A stretch of DNA of 64,000 nt from Roseovarius sp. A-2 (GCF_002072155.1 NZ_BDIY01000001.1:62001-126000), one strand, 5' to 3'; counted from the stretch's first letter, positions 17,539 to 26,315 are shown. Made by a program: numbers and translations. Notes: generated by a model from the letters alone, not told the origin.

Positions 17539-20433
17539 ATGCTTAGGAAAAAGACCAACGGGGTTGCGCGACGCCCCCAGCGGACCAGTATCCTGTCTGA
17601 GGTCGCCGATACATCGGTCGACCGCCGCGCGTTCCTGCGCGGTAGCGGTCTGGCCATCGGTGGCCTGGCTGCTGTGGGCGCGCTTGGGGGCACCGTCACC
17701 CGCGCGAATGCCCAAAGCGCCGCCGCAGAGGCGGTGCAAACGGTGAAATCCGTCTGCACCCATTGCTCGGTCGGCTGTACGGTCGTGGCCGAGGTGCAAA
17801 ACGGCGTCTGGACGGGTCAGGAACCCGGCTGGGACAGCCCCTTCAACCTGGGCGCGCATTGCGCCAAGGGCGCGTCGGTACGCGAGCACGCGCATGGTGA
17901 ACGCCGCCTCAAGTACCCGATGAAGAAAGAGGGCGGTGAGTGGAAGCGCATCAGCTGGGAACAGGCGATCGACGAGATCGGCGACGGCATGATGAAGATC
18001 CGCGAAGAGAGCGGCCCGGATTCGGTCTATTGGCTCGGCTCTGCCAAGCACAATAACGAGCAGGCCTATCTCTTCCGCAAGTTCGCCGCCTATTGGGGCA
18101 CCAACAACGTGGACCATCAGGCGCGCATCTGTCACTCGACCACCGTTGCGGGCGTTGCGAATACATGGGGCTACGGCGCCATGACCAACAGCTACAATGA
18201 CATCCACAATTCCAAGGCGATCTTCATCATCGGCGGCAACCCGGCCGAGGCACATCCCGTCAGCCTGCTGCATGTGCTGAAGGCCAAGGAAGAGAACAAC
18301 GCCCCCCTCATCGTCTGCGATCCGCGCTTTACCCGCACGGCGGCGCATGCCGACGAATATGTGCGTTTCCGTCCCGGTTCGGACGTGGCGCTTGTCTGGG
18401 GTATCCTGTGGCACATCTTCGAGAACGGCTGGGAGGACAAGGAGTTCATCCGCACCCGCGTCTGGGGCATGGATCAGATCCGCGACGAGGTGAGCAAGTG
18501 GAACCCCGAAGAGGTTGAGCGCGTTACCGGCACCCCCGGTTCGCAACTGCGTCGGGTTGCGCGTACATTGGCCAATAACCGGCCCGGCACCGTGATCTGG
18601 TGCATGGGTGGCACGCAGCACACCAACGGCAACAACAACACCCGCGCCTACTGCATCCTGCAACTGGCGCTCGGCAACATGGGCACCGCTGGTGGCGGCA
18701 CCAACATCTTCCGCGGCCATGACAACGTGCAGGGTGCGACGGATCTCGGCGTTCTCAGCCACACCCTGCCGGGCTATTACGGCCTTGCAAAAGGGTCCTG
18801 GGCGCATTGGGGCCGGGTCTGGGGCGAGGATATGGAGTGGCTCGACGCCCAGTTCGCCACGATCAAGGACAAGGATGGCAAGGACAAGTCGCTCCAGCAG
18901 TTGAGCGGTATCCCGGTCAGCCGCTGGATCGACGGCGTGCTCGAAGACCCTGCCAACATGGACAATCCCAACAAGGTGCGGGCCATGGTGCTCTGGGGGC
19001 ATGCGCCCAATAGCCAGACGCGCGGCAAGGAAATGAAGACGGCGATGGAACAGCTCGACATGCTGGTCGTGGTCGATCCCTATCCGACGGTCTCGGCGGT
19101 CATGCATGATCGCACCGATGGCGTCTACCTGCTGCCGGCCTGTACCCAGTTCGAGACGCGCGGCTCTGTCACCGCCTCGAACCGCTCGCTTCAGTGGCGC
19201 GACCGCGTGGTCGAGCCTTTGTTCGAGAGCAAGCCGGATGAGGTCATCATGGCCAAGTTCGCCAACAAGTTTGGCTGGGCTGACCGGTTCTTCCGCAATA
19301 TCGAAATGGAAGATGCGGAAACGCCGAATGTCGAGAGCATTACGCGCGAATTCAACCGCGGGATGTGGACCGTCGGCTATACCGGCCAGAGCCCGGAACG
19401 GCTCAAGATGCACATGGCCAATCAGCACACCTTTGACCGCACGACGCTGCGCGCGGTCGGCGGGCCTGTTGACGGCGAGACCTACGGTCTGCCTTGGCCC
19501 TGCTGGGGCACGCCTGAAATGGGGCACCCGGGCACGCATATCCTCTACGATATGTCCAAGCCGGTCTCAGAGGGTGGCCTGACCTTCCGCGCGCGTTTCG
19601 GTGTCGAGCGGGATGGCGACAACCTGCTGGCCGAAGGCGTTTACTCGGCGGGCTCCGACATCCAGGACGGGTATCCGGAATTCACCATGCAGATGCTGAT
19701 GGATCTGGGTTGGGACAGCGAGTTGACCGACGAGGAACGCGCGTCGATCGACGCGGTCGCGGGCCCTGACACCAACTGGAAAACCGACCTTTCGGGCGGT
19801 ATCCAGCGGGTGGCGATTGCCCATGAATGCGCCCCCTTCGGCAATGCTAAGGCGCGCGCTGTGGTCTGGACCTTCCCCGATCCGGTGCCGCTCCATCGCG
19901 AGCCGCTCTATACCAACCGGCGCGATCTGGTGGCGGATTATCCGACCTACGAGGACCGGCACGCCTACCGCCTGCCGACTATGTATGCCTCGATCCAGAA
20001 GAACGACTTCTCGAAGGATTACCCGATCATCCTCACCTCCGGCCGTCTGGTCGAATACGAGGGTGGCGGCGACGAGACGCGGTCAAACCCGTGGCTGGCC
20101 GAGTTGCAGCAGGACATGTTCGTCGAGATCAACCCGCGCGATGCCAACGATATCGGCATCCGTGACGGCGCTCAGGTCTGGGTAGAAGGTGCCGAAGGTG
20201 CCAAGGTCAAGGTCATGGCGATGGTGACCGAACGTGTGGGGCAGGGCGTGGCCTTCATGCCGTTCCACTTCGGTGGTCATTTCGAGGGCAAGGACCTGCG
20301 GGACAAGTATCCCGACGGGGCCGATCCCTATGTTCTGGGCGAAGCTACAAACACCGCCCAGACCTATGGCTATGACAGCGTGACCCAGATGCAGGAGACC
20401 AAGGCGACTCTCTGCAAAATCGTTGCAGCATAA
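17539..20433 (+). CDS. formate dehydrogenase alpha subunit, Cys-type, Tat-exported
   Basis: The 964-residue catalytic subunit, oxidising formate to CO2 at a bis-molybdopterin-guanine-dinucleotide Mo or W centre. Arg29-Arg30 in DRRAFLRG is the Tat motif, so it works in the periplasm. Cys73, Cys76, Cys80 and Cys108 bind the proximal [4Fe-4S] cluster. Cys198-His199 in ARICHSTT are the metal ligand and catalytic His; the codon is TGT, so it is a cysteine and not a selenocysteine enzyme. The C-terminal quarter is the pterin-binding domain. The ATG follows GGAGGAGAGAGAAAC. Beta and gamma subunits follow directly. Mo versus W cannot be decided from sequence. Confidence 0.95.
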   Translation: MLRKKTNGVARRPQRTSILSEVADTSVDRRAFLRGSGLAIGGLAAVGALGGTVTRANAQSAAAEAVQTVKSVCTHCSVGCTVVAEVQNGVWTGQEPGWDSPFNLGAHCAKGASVREHAHGERRLKYPMKKEGGEWKRISWEQAIDEIGDGMMKIREESGPDSVYWLGSAKHNNEQAYLFRKFAAYWGTNNVDHQARICHSTTVAGVANTWGYGAMTNSYNDIHNSKAIFIIGGNPAEAHPVSLLHVLKAKEENNAPLIVCDPRFTRTAAHADEYVRFRPGSDVALVWGILWHIFENGWEDKEFIRTRVWGMDQIRDEVSKWNPEEVERVTGTPGSQLRRVARTLANNRPGTVIWCMGGTQHTNGNNNTRAYCILQLALGNMGTAGGGTNIFRGHDNVQGATDLGVLSHTLPGYYGLAKGSWAHWGRVWGEDMEWLDAQFATIKDKDGKDKSLQQLSGIPVSRWIDGVLEDPANMDNPNKVRAMVLWGHAPNSQTRGKEMKTAMEQLDMLVVVDPYPTVSAVMHDRTDGVYLLPACTQFETRGSVTASNRSLQWRDRVVEPLFESKPDEVIMAKFANKFGWADRFFRNIEMEDAETPNVESITREFNRGMWTVGYTGQSPERLKMHMANQHTFDRTTLRAVGGPVDGETYGLPWPCWGTPEMGHPGTHILYDMSKPVSEGGLTFRARFGVERDGDNLLAEGVYSAGSDIQDGYPEFTMQMLMDLGWDSELTDEERASIDAVAGPDTNWKTDLSGGIQRVAIAHECAPFGNAKARAVVWTFPDPVPLHREPLYTNRRDLVADYPTYEDRHAYRLPTMYASIQKNDFSKDYPIILTSGRLVEYEGGGDETRSNPWLAELQQDMFVEINPRDANDIGIRDGAQVWVEGAEGAKVKVMAMVTERVGQGVAFMPFHFGGHFEGKDLRDKYPDGADPYVLGEATNTAQTYGYDSVTQMQETKATLCKIVAA

Positions 20434-20445
20434 GGAGATACTGAT

Positions 20446-21042
20446 ATGGCAAGAGCAAAGTTTCTGTGCGACGCCGAACGCTGCATCGAATGCAACGCCT
20501 GCGTTACCGCCTGCAAGAACGAGCACGAGGTGCCGTGGGGGATCAACCGCCGCAAGGTGGTGACGATCAACGATGGCAAGCCGGGTGAGCGCTCGATCTC
20601 GGTCGCCTGCATGCACTGCTCGGACGCGCCCTGCATGGCCGTCTGCCCGGTGGATTGCTTCTACCAGGACGAGGAAGGTGTGGTCCTGCACTCCAAGGAC
20701 CTGTGCATCGGTTGCGGTTATTGCTTCTACGCGTGCCCGTTCGGTGCGCCGCAATTCCCGCAGGCGGGCAACTTCGGAAGCCGTGGCAAGATGGACAAGT
20801 GCACCTTTTGCAAGGGCGGCCCGGAAGAGAACCACAGCCAGGCCGAGTTCCAGAAGTACGGGCGCAACCGGATCGCCGAGGGCAAGCTGCCCATCTGCGC
20901 CGAGATGTGCTCGACCAAGGCGCTTCTGGCAGGCGACGGTAATGTCGTCTCGAGCATCTACCGCGAACGCGTCGTGGCGCGTGGCTTTGGCTCGGGCGCG
21001 TGGGGCTGGGGCAGTGCCTACGGCCAGCAAAGCGGCGGCTGA
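20446..21042 (+). CDS. formate dehydrogenase beta subunit (four [4Fe-4S] ferredoxin)
   Basis: A 198-residue electron-transfer subunit. Four cluster motifs are visible: CIECNACVTACK, CMHCSDAPCMAVCP, CIGCGYCFYACP and CTFC..CAEMCSTKAL. It passes electrons from the alpha-subunit cluster to the haem b of gamma. It has no signal peptide and is presumably carried through Tat with alpha. It lacks the C-terminal membrane anchor of Escherichia coli FdnH/FdoH. AAGGAG sits ahead of the ATG and the gene starts 12 bases after the alpha stop. Confidence 0.94.
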   Translation: MARAKFLCDAERCIECNACVTACKNEHEVPWGINRRKVVTINDGKPGERSISVACMHCSDAPCMAVCPVDCFYQDEEGVVLHSKDLCIGCGYCFYACPFGAPQFPQAGNFGSRGKMDKCTFCKGGPEENHSQAEFQKYGRNRIAEGKLPICAEMCSTKALLAGDGNVVSSIYRERVVARGFGSGAWGWGSAYGQQSGG

Positions 21043-21054
21043 ATGCCGTTACGG

Positions 21055-21160
21055 GCCGGCCGGGCACGGTCCCGGCCGGTGACCGATGCCGGGTGTCCCC
21101 GAGACGCCCGGCATCGGAAACTTTGAAAGTTTCCGATCCGATTTCCTATAAGGAAATCGG
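21055..21160 (+). promoter_or_regulatory. four back-to-back hairpins between FDH beta and gamma
   Basis: Four inverted repeats fill this gap: 21055-21080 (CCGGCCGGG arms), 21083-21117 (15-base arms with one G-U pair, loop CCCGA), 21113-21137 (perfect 12-base arms ATCGGAAACTTT around one G) and 21138-21160 (CCGATTTCCT, loop ATA, AGGAAATCGG). The second and third share five bases and cannot form together. The last right arm contains the AAGGA that could serve the gamma gene. No T-run follows, so this looks like mRNA processing, stabilisation or translational control rather than a terminator. Confidence 0.75.
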
Positions 21161-21183
21161 TGCCTTATACAATGATCGAGGAT

Positions 21184-22407
21184 ATGATGCGCGCTTTACT
21201 CAGCCTGGCTCTATGTCTCCTGCTCGCCCTGCCCGCTGGGGCACAGGACACGTCCGCCCCGTCCGGCCCAGACCGCGGCGCAACCGGTGGGGCACAGACG
21301 CTCGAAGATATTCTGGCCCGTCAGCGCGGTGAGCCGGTCGACGACTCGTTCCGTCGAAATGCCACGGGCGGCGACGATGCCGCCGGTATGGCTGGGCAGT
21401 TGGGCACGCTTGGCGGGGCATCCGATGCCGAGGTCTGGCGGGCGCTGCGCTATGGTCTCGATGACGTCAAGGTCTCCTCGGGCGGGCCCGAGGCAAGGGT
21501 GCTCATTCAGGATGGCGGCATGTCCTGGCTTGCGTTCCGCAAGGGGCCGCTGGCGACCTATGGGGCCTGGCTCCTGGGGGTGACAATCGCGCTGCTGGCG
21601 CTGTTTCTCCTGATCCGGGGTCGTATCCGCATCGATGGCGAAAAGACCGGCCGCACCGTCATCCGCTTTCAGGCGGTGGAGCGGTTTGGTCACTGGCTGA
21701 TGGCGGGCTCTTTTGTGGTGCTGGCGATTACCGGGCTGTTGGTGCTGTTCGGCCGCACGGTCGTCATTCCGCTTTTGGGGCATGAGGCGTTCTCGACCAT
21801 CGCGGTGGCGTCGAAATGGGTGCATAACAACATCTCATGGGCCTTCATGCTGGGCCTCGTGATGGTGTTCTTCATGTGGGTTCTGCACAACATTCCCAAC
21901 CGGACCGACCTGAAATGGCTCGCTGTCGGTGGGGGCATCTTCACCAAGGGCGTGCATCCGCCCGCCAGGAAATTCAACGCCGGGCAAAAAATGATCTTCT
22001 GGGCGACCATCGTGTTTGGGGCCTCGATCTCGGCTTCGGGCCTGTCGCTGCTGTTTCCGTTCGAGTTGCCGATGTTCGCCAAGACCTTTGCCATTCTCAA
22101 CGACACCGGGCTGCCGCAGGCCGTGGGTTTCGGGGGGCTGCCCGAGATGCTTGCCCCGCATGAGGAAATGCAGCTGGCGACGCTGTGGCATTCGATCATG
22201 GCGTTTGTGCTGATGGCGATCATCCTCGCGCATATTTATATCGGCTCTGTCGGGATGGAGGGTGCGTTCGATGCCATGCACTCGGGCGAAGTCGAGGAGC
22301 AATGGGCGCGTGAGCACCACGGTTTATGGCTTGAGGAGTTGCAGGAGAAGGGCCATGCGCCCGACCCCGGCCCAAATCGCACCAAGGCCGGCACGCCCGC
22401 GGAATAG
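21184..22407 (+). CDS. formate dehydrogenase gamma subunit (cytochrome b)
   Basis: A membrane subunit of about 407 residues that carries haem b and hands electrons to quinone. A signal peptide (MRALLSLALCLLLALPAGAQ) is followed by a roughly 100-residue periplasmic region, then membrane helices beginning at GAWLLGVTIALLALFLLI and a FdnI-like core (RFQAVERFGHWLMAGSFVVL, WVHNNISWAFMLG, HSIMAFVLMAIILAHIYIG) containing the haem-ligating His. The start is uncertain: GTG 21160 or ATG 21172, 21184 or 21187; the last two give the cleanest signal peptide. It ends 2 bases before the WD40-cytochrome gene. Confidence 0.9.
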   Translation: MMRALLSLALCLLLALPAGAQDTSAPSGPDRGATGGAQTLEDILARQRGEPVDDSFRRNATGGDDAAGMAGQLGTLGGASDAEVWRALRYGLDDVKVSSGGPEARVLIQDGGMSWLAFRKGPLATYGAWLLGVTIALLALFLLIRGRIRIDGEKTGRTVIRFQAVERFGHWLMAGSFVVLAITGLLVLFGRTVVIPLLGHEAFSTIAVASKWVHNNISWAFMLGLVMVFFMWVLHNIPNRTDLKWLAVGGGIFTKGVHPPARKFNAGQKMIFWATIVFGASISASGLSLLFPFELPMFAKTFAILNDTGLPQAVGFGGLPEMLAPHEEMQLATLWHSIMAFVLMAIILAHIYIGSVGMEGAFDAMHSGEVEEQWAREHHGLWLEELQEKGHAPDPGPNRTKAGTPAE

Positions 22408-22409
22408 CC

Positions 22410-23720
22410 ATGCGTGCGTTGGTGCTTGGTTTCTGGCTCATGGGGCTGGCGGGGGGCTCCCCGCTGGCGGCGCAAGAGTTCACAACGCTCAAGGGGCATG
22501 GCGGGCCGGTGATGGGGCTGAGCGTCTTGCCCGGCAGCGGACAGGTGGTGTCGGCGAGTTTCGACAATTCGGTGGGCCTCTGGCAGGGCCGTGCGCCGCG
22601 CTGGTTCGAAGGGCACACTGCGGCGGTCGTCACGGTAGAGCCTTTGGGCGAAGACCGCGTCGTCAGTGGCGGGGATGATTTTGCGGTCATCATCTGGGAT
22701 CGGGCCACCGGCGACGGGCAGCGACGTGAAGGGCATCAGGGAAAAATCGCGGCGCTCGACGTATCCCCCGATGGCGCGTGGATTGCCTCGGCCAGTTGGG
22801 ACGGCTCCATCGGCCTCTGGCCCGTGGCGGGGGGCGAGGCGCGGTTTCTCATGGGGCATGATGCGGCGGTGACCGATGTGGCGTTCAGTGAGGATGGCAA
22901 CCTGCTCTATTCCTCCTCCGCCGATGGCACCCTGCGCGAATGGCAATGGCGCGAGGCGGGCGCGCCACCGCGCGAATTGCTCAACCAGGGCTTTGGCATC
23001 AACCGCATAGTGCTGGGGCCGGGGGATACGTGGCTGGCCTATGGCGCGGTGGATGGCGCGACGCGGGTCGTGGACCCGAAGACGGGGCGAGAGATTGCCG
23101 ATTTCACGCTAGATCGCCGTCCGGTCCTGTCGCTCGCGTATAACGCCGGGACAACGCAATTGGCGGCGGGGGACGGGCACGGCTATATCATGGTGATAGA
23201 CACCGACGACTGGCACATCGCGCGGGATTTTCAGGCCATGGCGCGAGGCCCGGTCTGGGCGCTCGAATTTTCGCCCGATGGCGGCATGATCTACGCCGGC
23301 GGCCTGAGTGAGGTGATCTATGGCTGGCCGGTGGACCTGCTCGACGACTACGACCCGGTGGGTGCTGTCGAGCACAGCTTTCTGCGCCCGGCGGACGAGA
23401 TGGAAAACGGCGAGCGGCAATTCATGCGCAAATGCTCGATCTGCCACGCACTGACGCCACCACCGTCGCGCAAGGCAGGGCCGACTCTGCACGGTATCTT
23501 TGGCCGACGCGCCGGAACGCTGCCGGGCTATGCCTATTCCGATACGCTGGACGGTGCCGAGATCGTCTGGAGTGAACAGACCATAGACGCGCTGTTCGAC
23601 CTTGGACCGGATCACTACATTCCCGGCTCCAAGATGCCAATGCAACGGATCACGGCCCCCGACGACCGGCAGGATATGATAGACTACCTGCGCCGGGCCA
23701 CTGCAACAGAAGGGAACTGA
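22410..23720 (+). CDS. WD40 beta-propeller fused to cytochrome c
   Basis: A 436-residue exported protein. The signal peptide ends near SPLAAQ. Seven WD40-like blades follow (for example GHTAAVVTVEPLGEDRVVSG and GHQGKIAALDVSPDG), enough for a closed propeller, up to about residue 310. The C-terminal 120 residues are a class I cytochrome c with CSICH, GPTLHGIFGRRAG and the Met-ligand context GSKMPMQ. It follows FDH gamma by 2 bases and so belongs to the operon. I infer that it accepts electrons from, or docks to, the formate dehydrogenase in the periplasm; it may link formate oxidation to the c-cytochrome pool. Confidence 0.88.
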   Translation: MRALVLGFWLMGLAGGSPLAAQEFTTLKGHGGPVMGLSVLPGSGQVVSASFDNSVGLWQGRAPRWFEGHTAAVVTVEPLGEDRVVSGGDDFAVIIWDRATGDGQRREGHQGKIAALDVSPDGAWIASASWDGSIGLWPVAGGEARFLMGHDAAVTDVAFSEDGNLLYSSSADGTLREWQWREAGAPPRELLNQGFGINRIVLGPGDTWLAYGAVDGATRVVDPKTGREIADFTLDRRPVLSLAYNAGTTQLAAGDGHGYIMVIDTDDWHIARDFQAMARGPVWALEFSPDGGMIYAGGLSEVIYGWPVDLLDDYDPVGAVEHSFLRPADEMENGERQFMRKCSICHALTPPPSRKAGPTLHGIFGRRAGTLPGYAYSDTLDGAEIVWSEQTIDALFDLGPDHYIPGSKMPMQRITAPDDRQDMIDYLRRATATEGN

Positions 23721-23723
23721 GAG

Positions 23724-23861
23724 ATGAAAGTCATGATTGCGGCCTTTGTCGCCTGCGGGATCATCACCGCCGCCGCACCGACGGTGCTGCAAGAATTGGG
23801 CTATACCTCCGAGGCCAAGCGCGCGGGCGATGCTGTCCGGTTGGGTGACCCGGCTGAATGA
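23724..23861 (+). CDS. 45-residue exported peptide
   Basis: A small gene in the FDH operon. GAGAG just before the ATG is a possible ribosome-binding site, and the stop overlaps the next start (ATGA), which argues that it is translated. The product has a signal-like hydrophobic start (MKVMIAAFVACGIITAAAP) and a short mature part ending RLGDPAE, with no Cys after the signal. If not cleaved, it could be a single-pass membrane peptide. I do not recognise it; a small accessory subunit is possible but unproven. Confidence 0.65.
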   Translation: MKVMIAAFVACGIITAAAPTVLQELGYTSEAKRAGDAVRLGDPAE

Positions 23862-25219
23862 CGGCCAAGCCCAAGCCCGACGAGGCCTGCGACGACTATG
23901 GTGTGAACCTGTCGCGCGCCGCCGTGCTTATCATCGACGATGAGCCGGGGATGCGGAATTTCCTGATCAAGACTCTCGGGCCCCGCTGCAAGCGGGTGGA
24001 ACAGGCGCGCTCCGCCGAGGAGGCGGGCGAAATCCTCGACCAGGTGCATTTCGATCTGGTCATCCTCGACAACGTCATGCCGGGCAAGAGCGGGCTTGAT
24101 TGGCTGGAGGAGCAGCGGCAGGTGGGGCTTTTCGCCGATACGATCCTGATTACCGCCTATGCCGACCTCGATACCGCAATCAAGGCGCTGCGCGCGGGCG
24201 TCAGCGACTTCGTGCTGAAACCGTTTCGCGCCAACCAGATCCTGAACGCGGTGGCGCGGGCGCTCGATCGCAAGTATCTGGCGCGTGAAAATTATCTCTT
24301 GCGACATGAATTGTCAGAGGGCGGGCAGGCGGCGCGCGGGCGTCTGCTAGGCAATTCCGCGCCCATTCAGGCGGTGCGCGAAATGCTGACCAAGCTGGCA
24401 CCTTTGCCGACCTCGGTGTTGTTCACCGGGGCGAGTGGGACCGGCAAGGAAATCGCCGCGCGCACCCTGCACGGGCTGTCAAACCGGGCGGAAAAGCCCT
24501 TTGTCGCGGTCAATTGCGCCGCCATTTCCGCAGACCGCATCGCCGAGGAACTGTTCGGCGTGGTCGAGGATGGGCGGCCGCGCAAGGATGGGCTCTTGCT
24601 GCATGCCGATGGCGGCACGCTGCTGCTCGATGAGGTGGCGCAACTGCCCGAACATGTGCAGGCCGGGCTCTTGCGGGTGCTGGAGGACAAGCGGATCAGG
24701 CCCTTGGGGTCGGAACGGGAAGTCCCGCTCAACCTGCGCTTTCTCTTCGCCACCAATGCCGATCTGCAAGAGGCGGTGCAAGCGGGTCGTTTCCGCGTCG
24801 ATCTTTACCACCGGATCAATATAGTCAATGTCGAGATGCCCCGTCTCAGCGAACGCGCCGAAGATATCGTCGAACTCGCCGCCTTGTTCATGAGCGAGTT
24901 TTCCCGCTCGCTCGGCATGCCTGCGCTGGAGCTGAACGAGGAGGTGCTGCTCAAGCTCAGCCGCTACGACTGGCCCGGTAATGTGCGCGAATTGCGCAAC
25001 CTGATCGAACGCTCGGTGATCCTGGGAGAGTTTCCAGAGGAGTTCGCCGGCTCCGGGCGGGTCACTGGCACTCAGGCCATTGAGACGCTTGAGCTGGTCG
25101 AACAACGTCACATCATGGCTGTGCTCGATGCCTGCGGCGGCAACCGCGCCGAAGCGGCGCGCCGTCTGGGCGTCGCGCGCAAGACCGTGGATCGCAAATG
25201 CGCGGCCTGGGGCATCTGA
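23858..25219 (+). CDS. NtrC-type response regulator lacking the GAFTGA loop
   Basis: A 453-residue regulator with receiver (Asp71 phosphorylation site in VILDNVMPG, acidic pair Asp27-Asp28, Thr in LITAYAD, Lys in LKPF), AAA+ domain (Walker A GASGTGKE near 191, Walker B GTLLLDEV) and a Fis-type helix-turn-helix (NRAEAARRLGVARKTVDRK). Where sigma-54 activators have GAFTGA the sequence reads ELFGVVEDGRPRKDG, so the contact loop is missing. Rhodobacter capsulatus NtrC likewise lacks it and works with sigma-70. No kinase gene is adjacent. Overlap with the FDH operon suggests that it controls this locus. Confidence 0.9.
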   Translation: MTAKPKPDEACDDYGVNLSRAAVLIIDDEPGMRNFLIKTLGPRCKRVEQARSAEEAGEILDQVHFDLVILDNVMPGKSGLDWLEEQRQVGLFADTILITAYADLDTAIKALRAGVSDFVLKPFRANQILNAVARALDRKYLARENYLLRHELSEGGQAARGRLLGNSAPIQAVREMLTKLAPLPTSVLFTGASGTGKEIAARTLHGLSNRAEKPFVAVNCAAISADRIAEELFGVVEDGRPRKDGLLLHADGGTLLLDEVAQLPEHVQAGLLRVLEDKRIRPLGSEREVPLNLRFLFATNADLQEAVQAGRFRVDLYHRINIVNVEMPRLSERAEDIVELAALFMSEFSRSLGMPALELNEEVLLKLSRYDWPGNVRELRNLIERSVILGEFPEEFAGSGRVTGTQAIETLELVEQRHIMAVLDACGGNRAEAARRLGVARKTVDRKCAAWGI

Positions 25220-25240
25220 TCGCGCTGCGCCACAATTGAA

Positions 25241-25270
25241 AATGCCGGGTTCATCCCAGAACCCGGCATT
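25241..25270. terminator. bidirectional intrinsic terminator
   Basis: Perfect 12-base arms AATGCCGGGTTC and GAACCCGGCATT with a 6-base loop lie between the convergent regulator and iron-binding-protein genes. On the minus strand the stem is followed by TTTTC, so it mainly ends the iron-binding-protein transcript; it may also stop the FDH operon. Confidence 0.85.
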
Positions 25271-25298
25271 CGTTTGTCCGTGAAAGGGTGTTGTCCGA

Positions 25299-26315
25299 TC
25301 AGTCCCAGCCAACCTCGTTGAAGATGGTCTGTGCGTCGGCGGCGTGTGCCTTGAATGATGCGGTCGGCGTGTCGTTGTCAGGAATGAACAGCCCCATCTT
25401 GGCGACATGCTCGCCGATCGGCACGCCGGACATGACGGGGTATTCGTTGTTTGAGTTGGCAAACTGCGCCTGCGCGTCTTCGCTTGCGAGGAATTCCAGA
25501 AGGGCGGTTGCCTCGGCCTTGTTGGGCGCGTTGGCGGCTATGCCGGCAGCGGCGAGGTTGACATGAGCGCCGCGTCCGCTCTGGTTCGGCCAGACCCAGC
25601 CGATGCCGTCGATACCACTGGTCAGCCCGTCCACGTCGCTGGCGAGGCCGCGGGCGAAATAATAGGTGTTGGCAACAGCGATGTCGCACTCACCCGAAAC
25701 GATGCCGCGCAGCTGGTCGGTGTCGCCGCCCTGCGGTTCGCGCGCCATATTCTCGACGATGCCTGCGGCCCAGTCCCTGGCTGCCTCTTTGCCGTGGTTT
25801 TCGATGATCGAGGCCATGAGCGACTGGTTGTAGATGTTCGATGAAGACCGAATGCAGATTTGCCCCTCATATGTGGGATCAGCCAGCTCTTCGTAGGTGC
25901 TCGGCGGGTTTTCGACCCGCTCCTTGGAATAGAAGATGATGCGCGCCCGTTGCGAGAGGCCGGTCCAGAGATTCTCGTCGTCGCGCAGATGCGCGGGTAC
26001 GTTGGCTTCGATCGTCGGGGACTCGAATGGCTGGAGCAGCCCCCGCTCTTCGGCGCGCGAGATGCGGCCCACATCGACGGTCATGAACACGTCGGCAGGG
26101 CTGTTGGCACCCTCGGCCTCCATCCGCGCCATCAACTCGTCGGCCTTGGCTTCGATGCGGTTTATGGTGATGCCGGTCTTCTCGGTAAAGGCGGCATAGA
26201 GCGCGTCGTCGCTGTCGTAGTGACGGCTGGAATAGAGGTTGACCTCCTGCGCGAAGGCTGGTGCGGTCAGGGCCATGAGGGCGGTGACGCTCATCGCGGC
26301 TTTGAACGGGTGCAT
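25299..26315 (-). CDS. periplasmic Fe(3+)-binding protein (FbpA/FutA type)
   Basis: A 338-residue ABC-transporter substrate-binding protein. The signal peptide ends at APAFA-QEV. The mature start VNLYSSRHYDSDDALYAAF and the C-lobe NTYYFARG, with paired Tyr that ligate Fe(3+), are typical of FutA/FbpA. It captures ferric iron in the periplasm for an inner-membrane permease, but no permease or ATPase gene is adjacent in this window, so it is an orphan here. Upstream palindromes, including an iron-rhodo-box-like site, point to iron-responsive control. Confidence 0.92.
   Translation of the reverse strand: MHPFKAAMSVTALMALTAPAFAQEVNLYSSRHYDSDDALYAAFTEKTGITINRIEAKADELMARMEAEGANSPADVFMTVDVGRISRAEERGLLQPFESPTIEANVPAHLRDDENLWTGLSQRARIIFYSKERVENPPSTYEELADPTYEGQICIRSSSNIYNQSLMASIIENHGKEAARDWAAGIVENMAREPQGGDTDQLRGIVSGECDIAVANTYYFARGLASDVDGLTSGIDGIGWVWPNQSGRGAHVNLAAAGIAANAPNKAEATALLEFLASEDAQAQFANSNNEYPVMSGVPIGEHVAKMGLFIPDNDTPTASFKAHAADAQTIFNEVGWD

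Noticed and set aside
17539-20433. Selenocysteine formate dehydrogenase
   Set aside because: The metal-ligand codon is TGT (Cys198) and no in-frame TGA is used.
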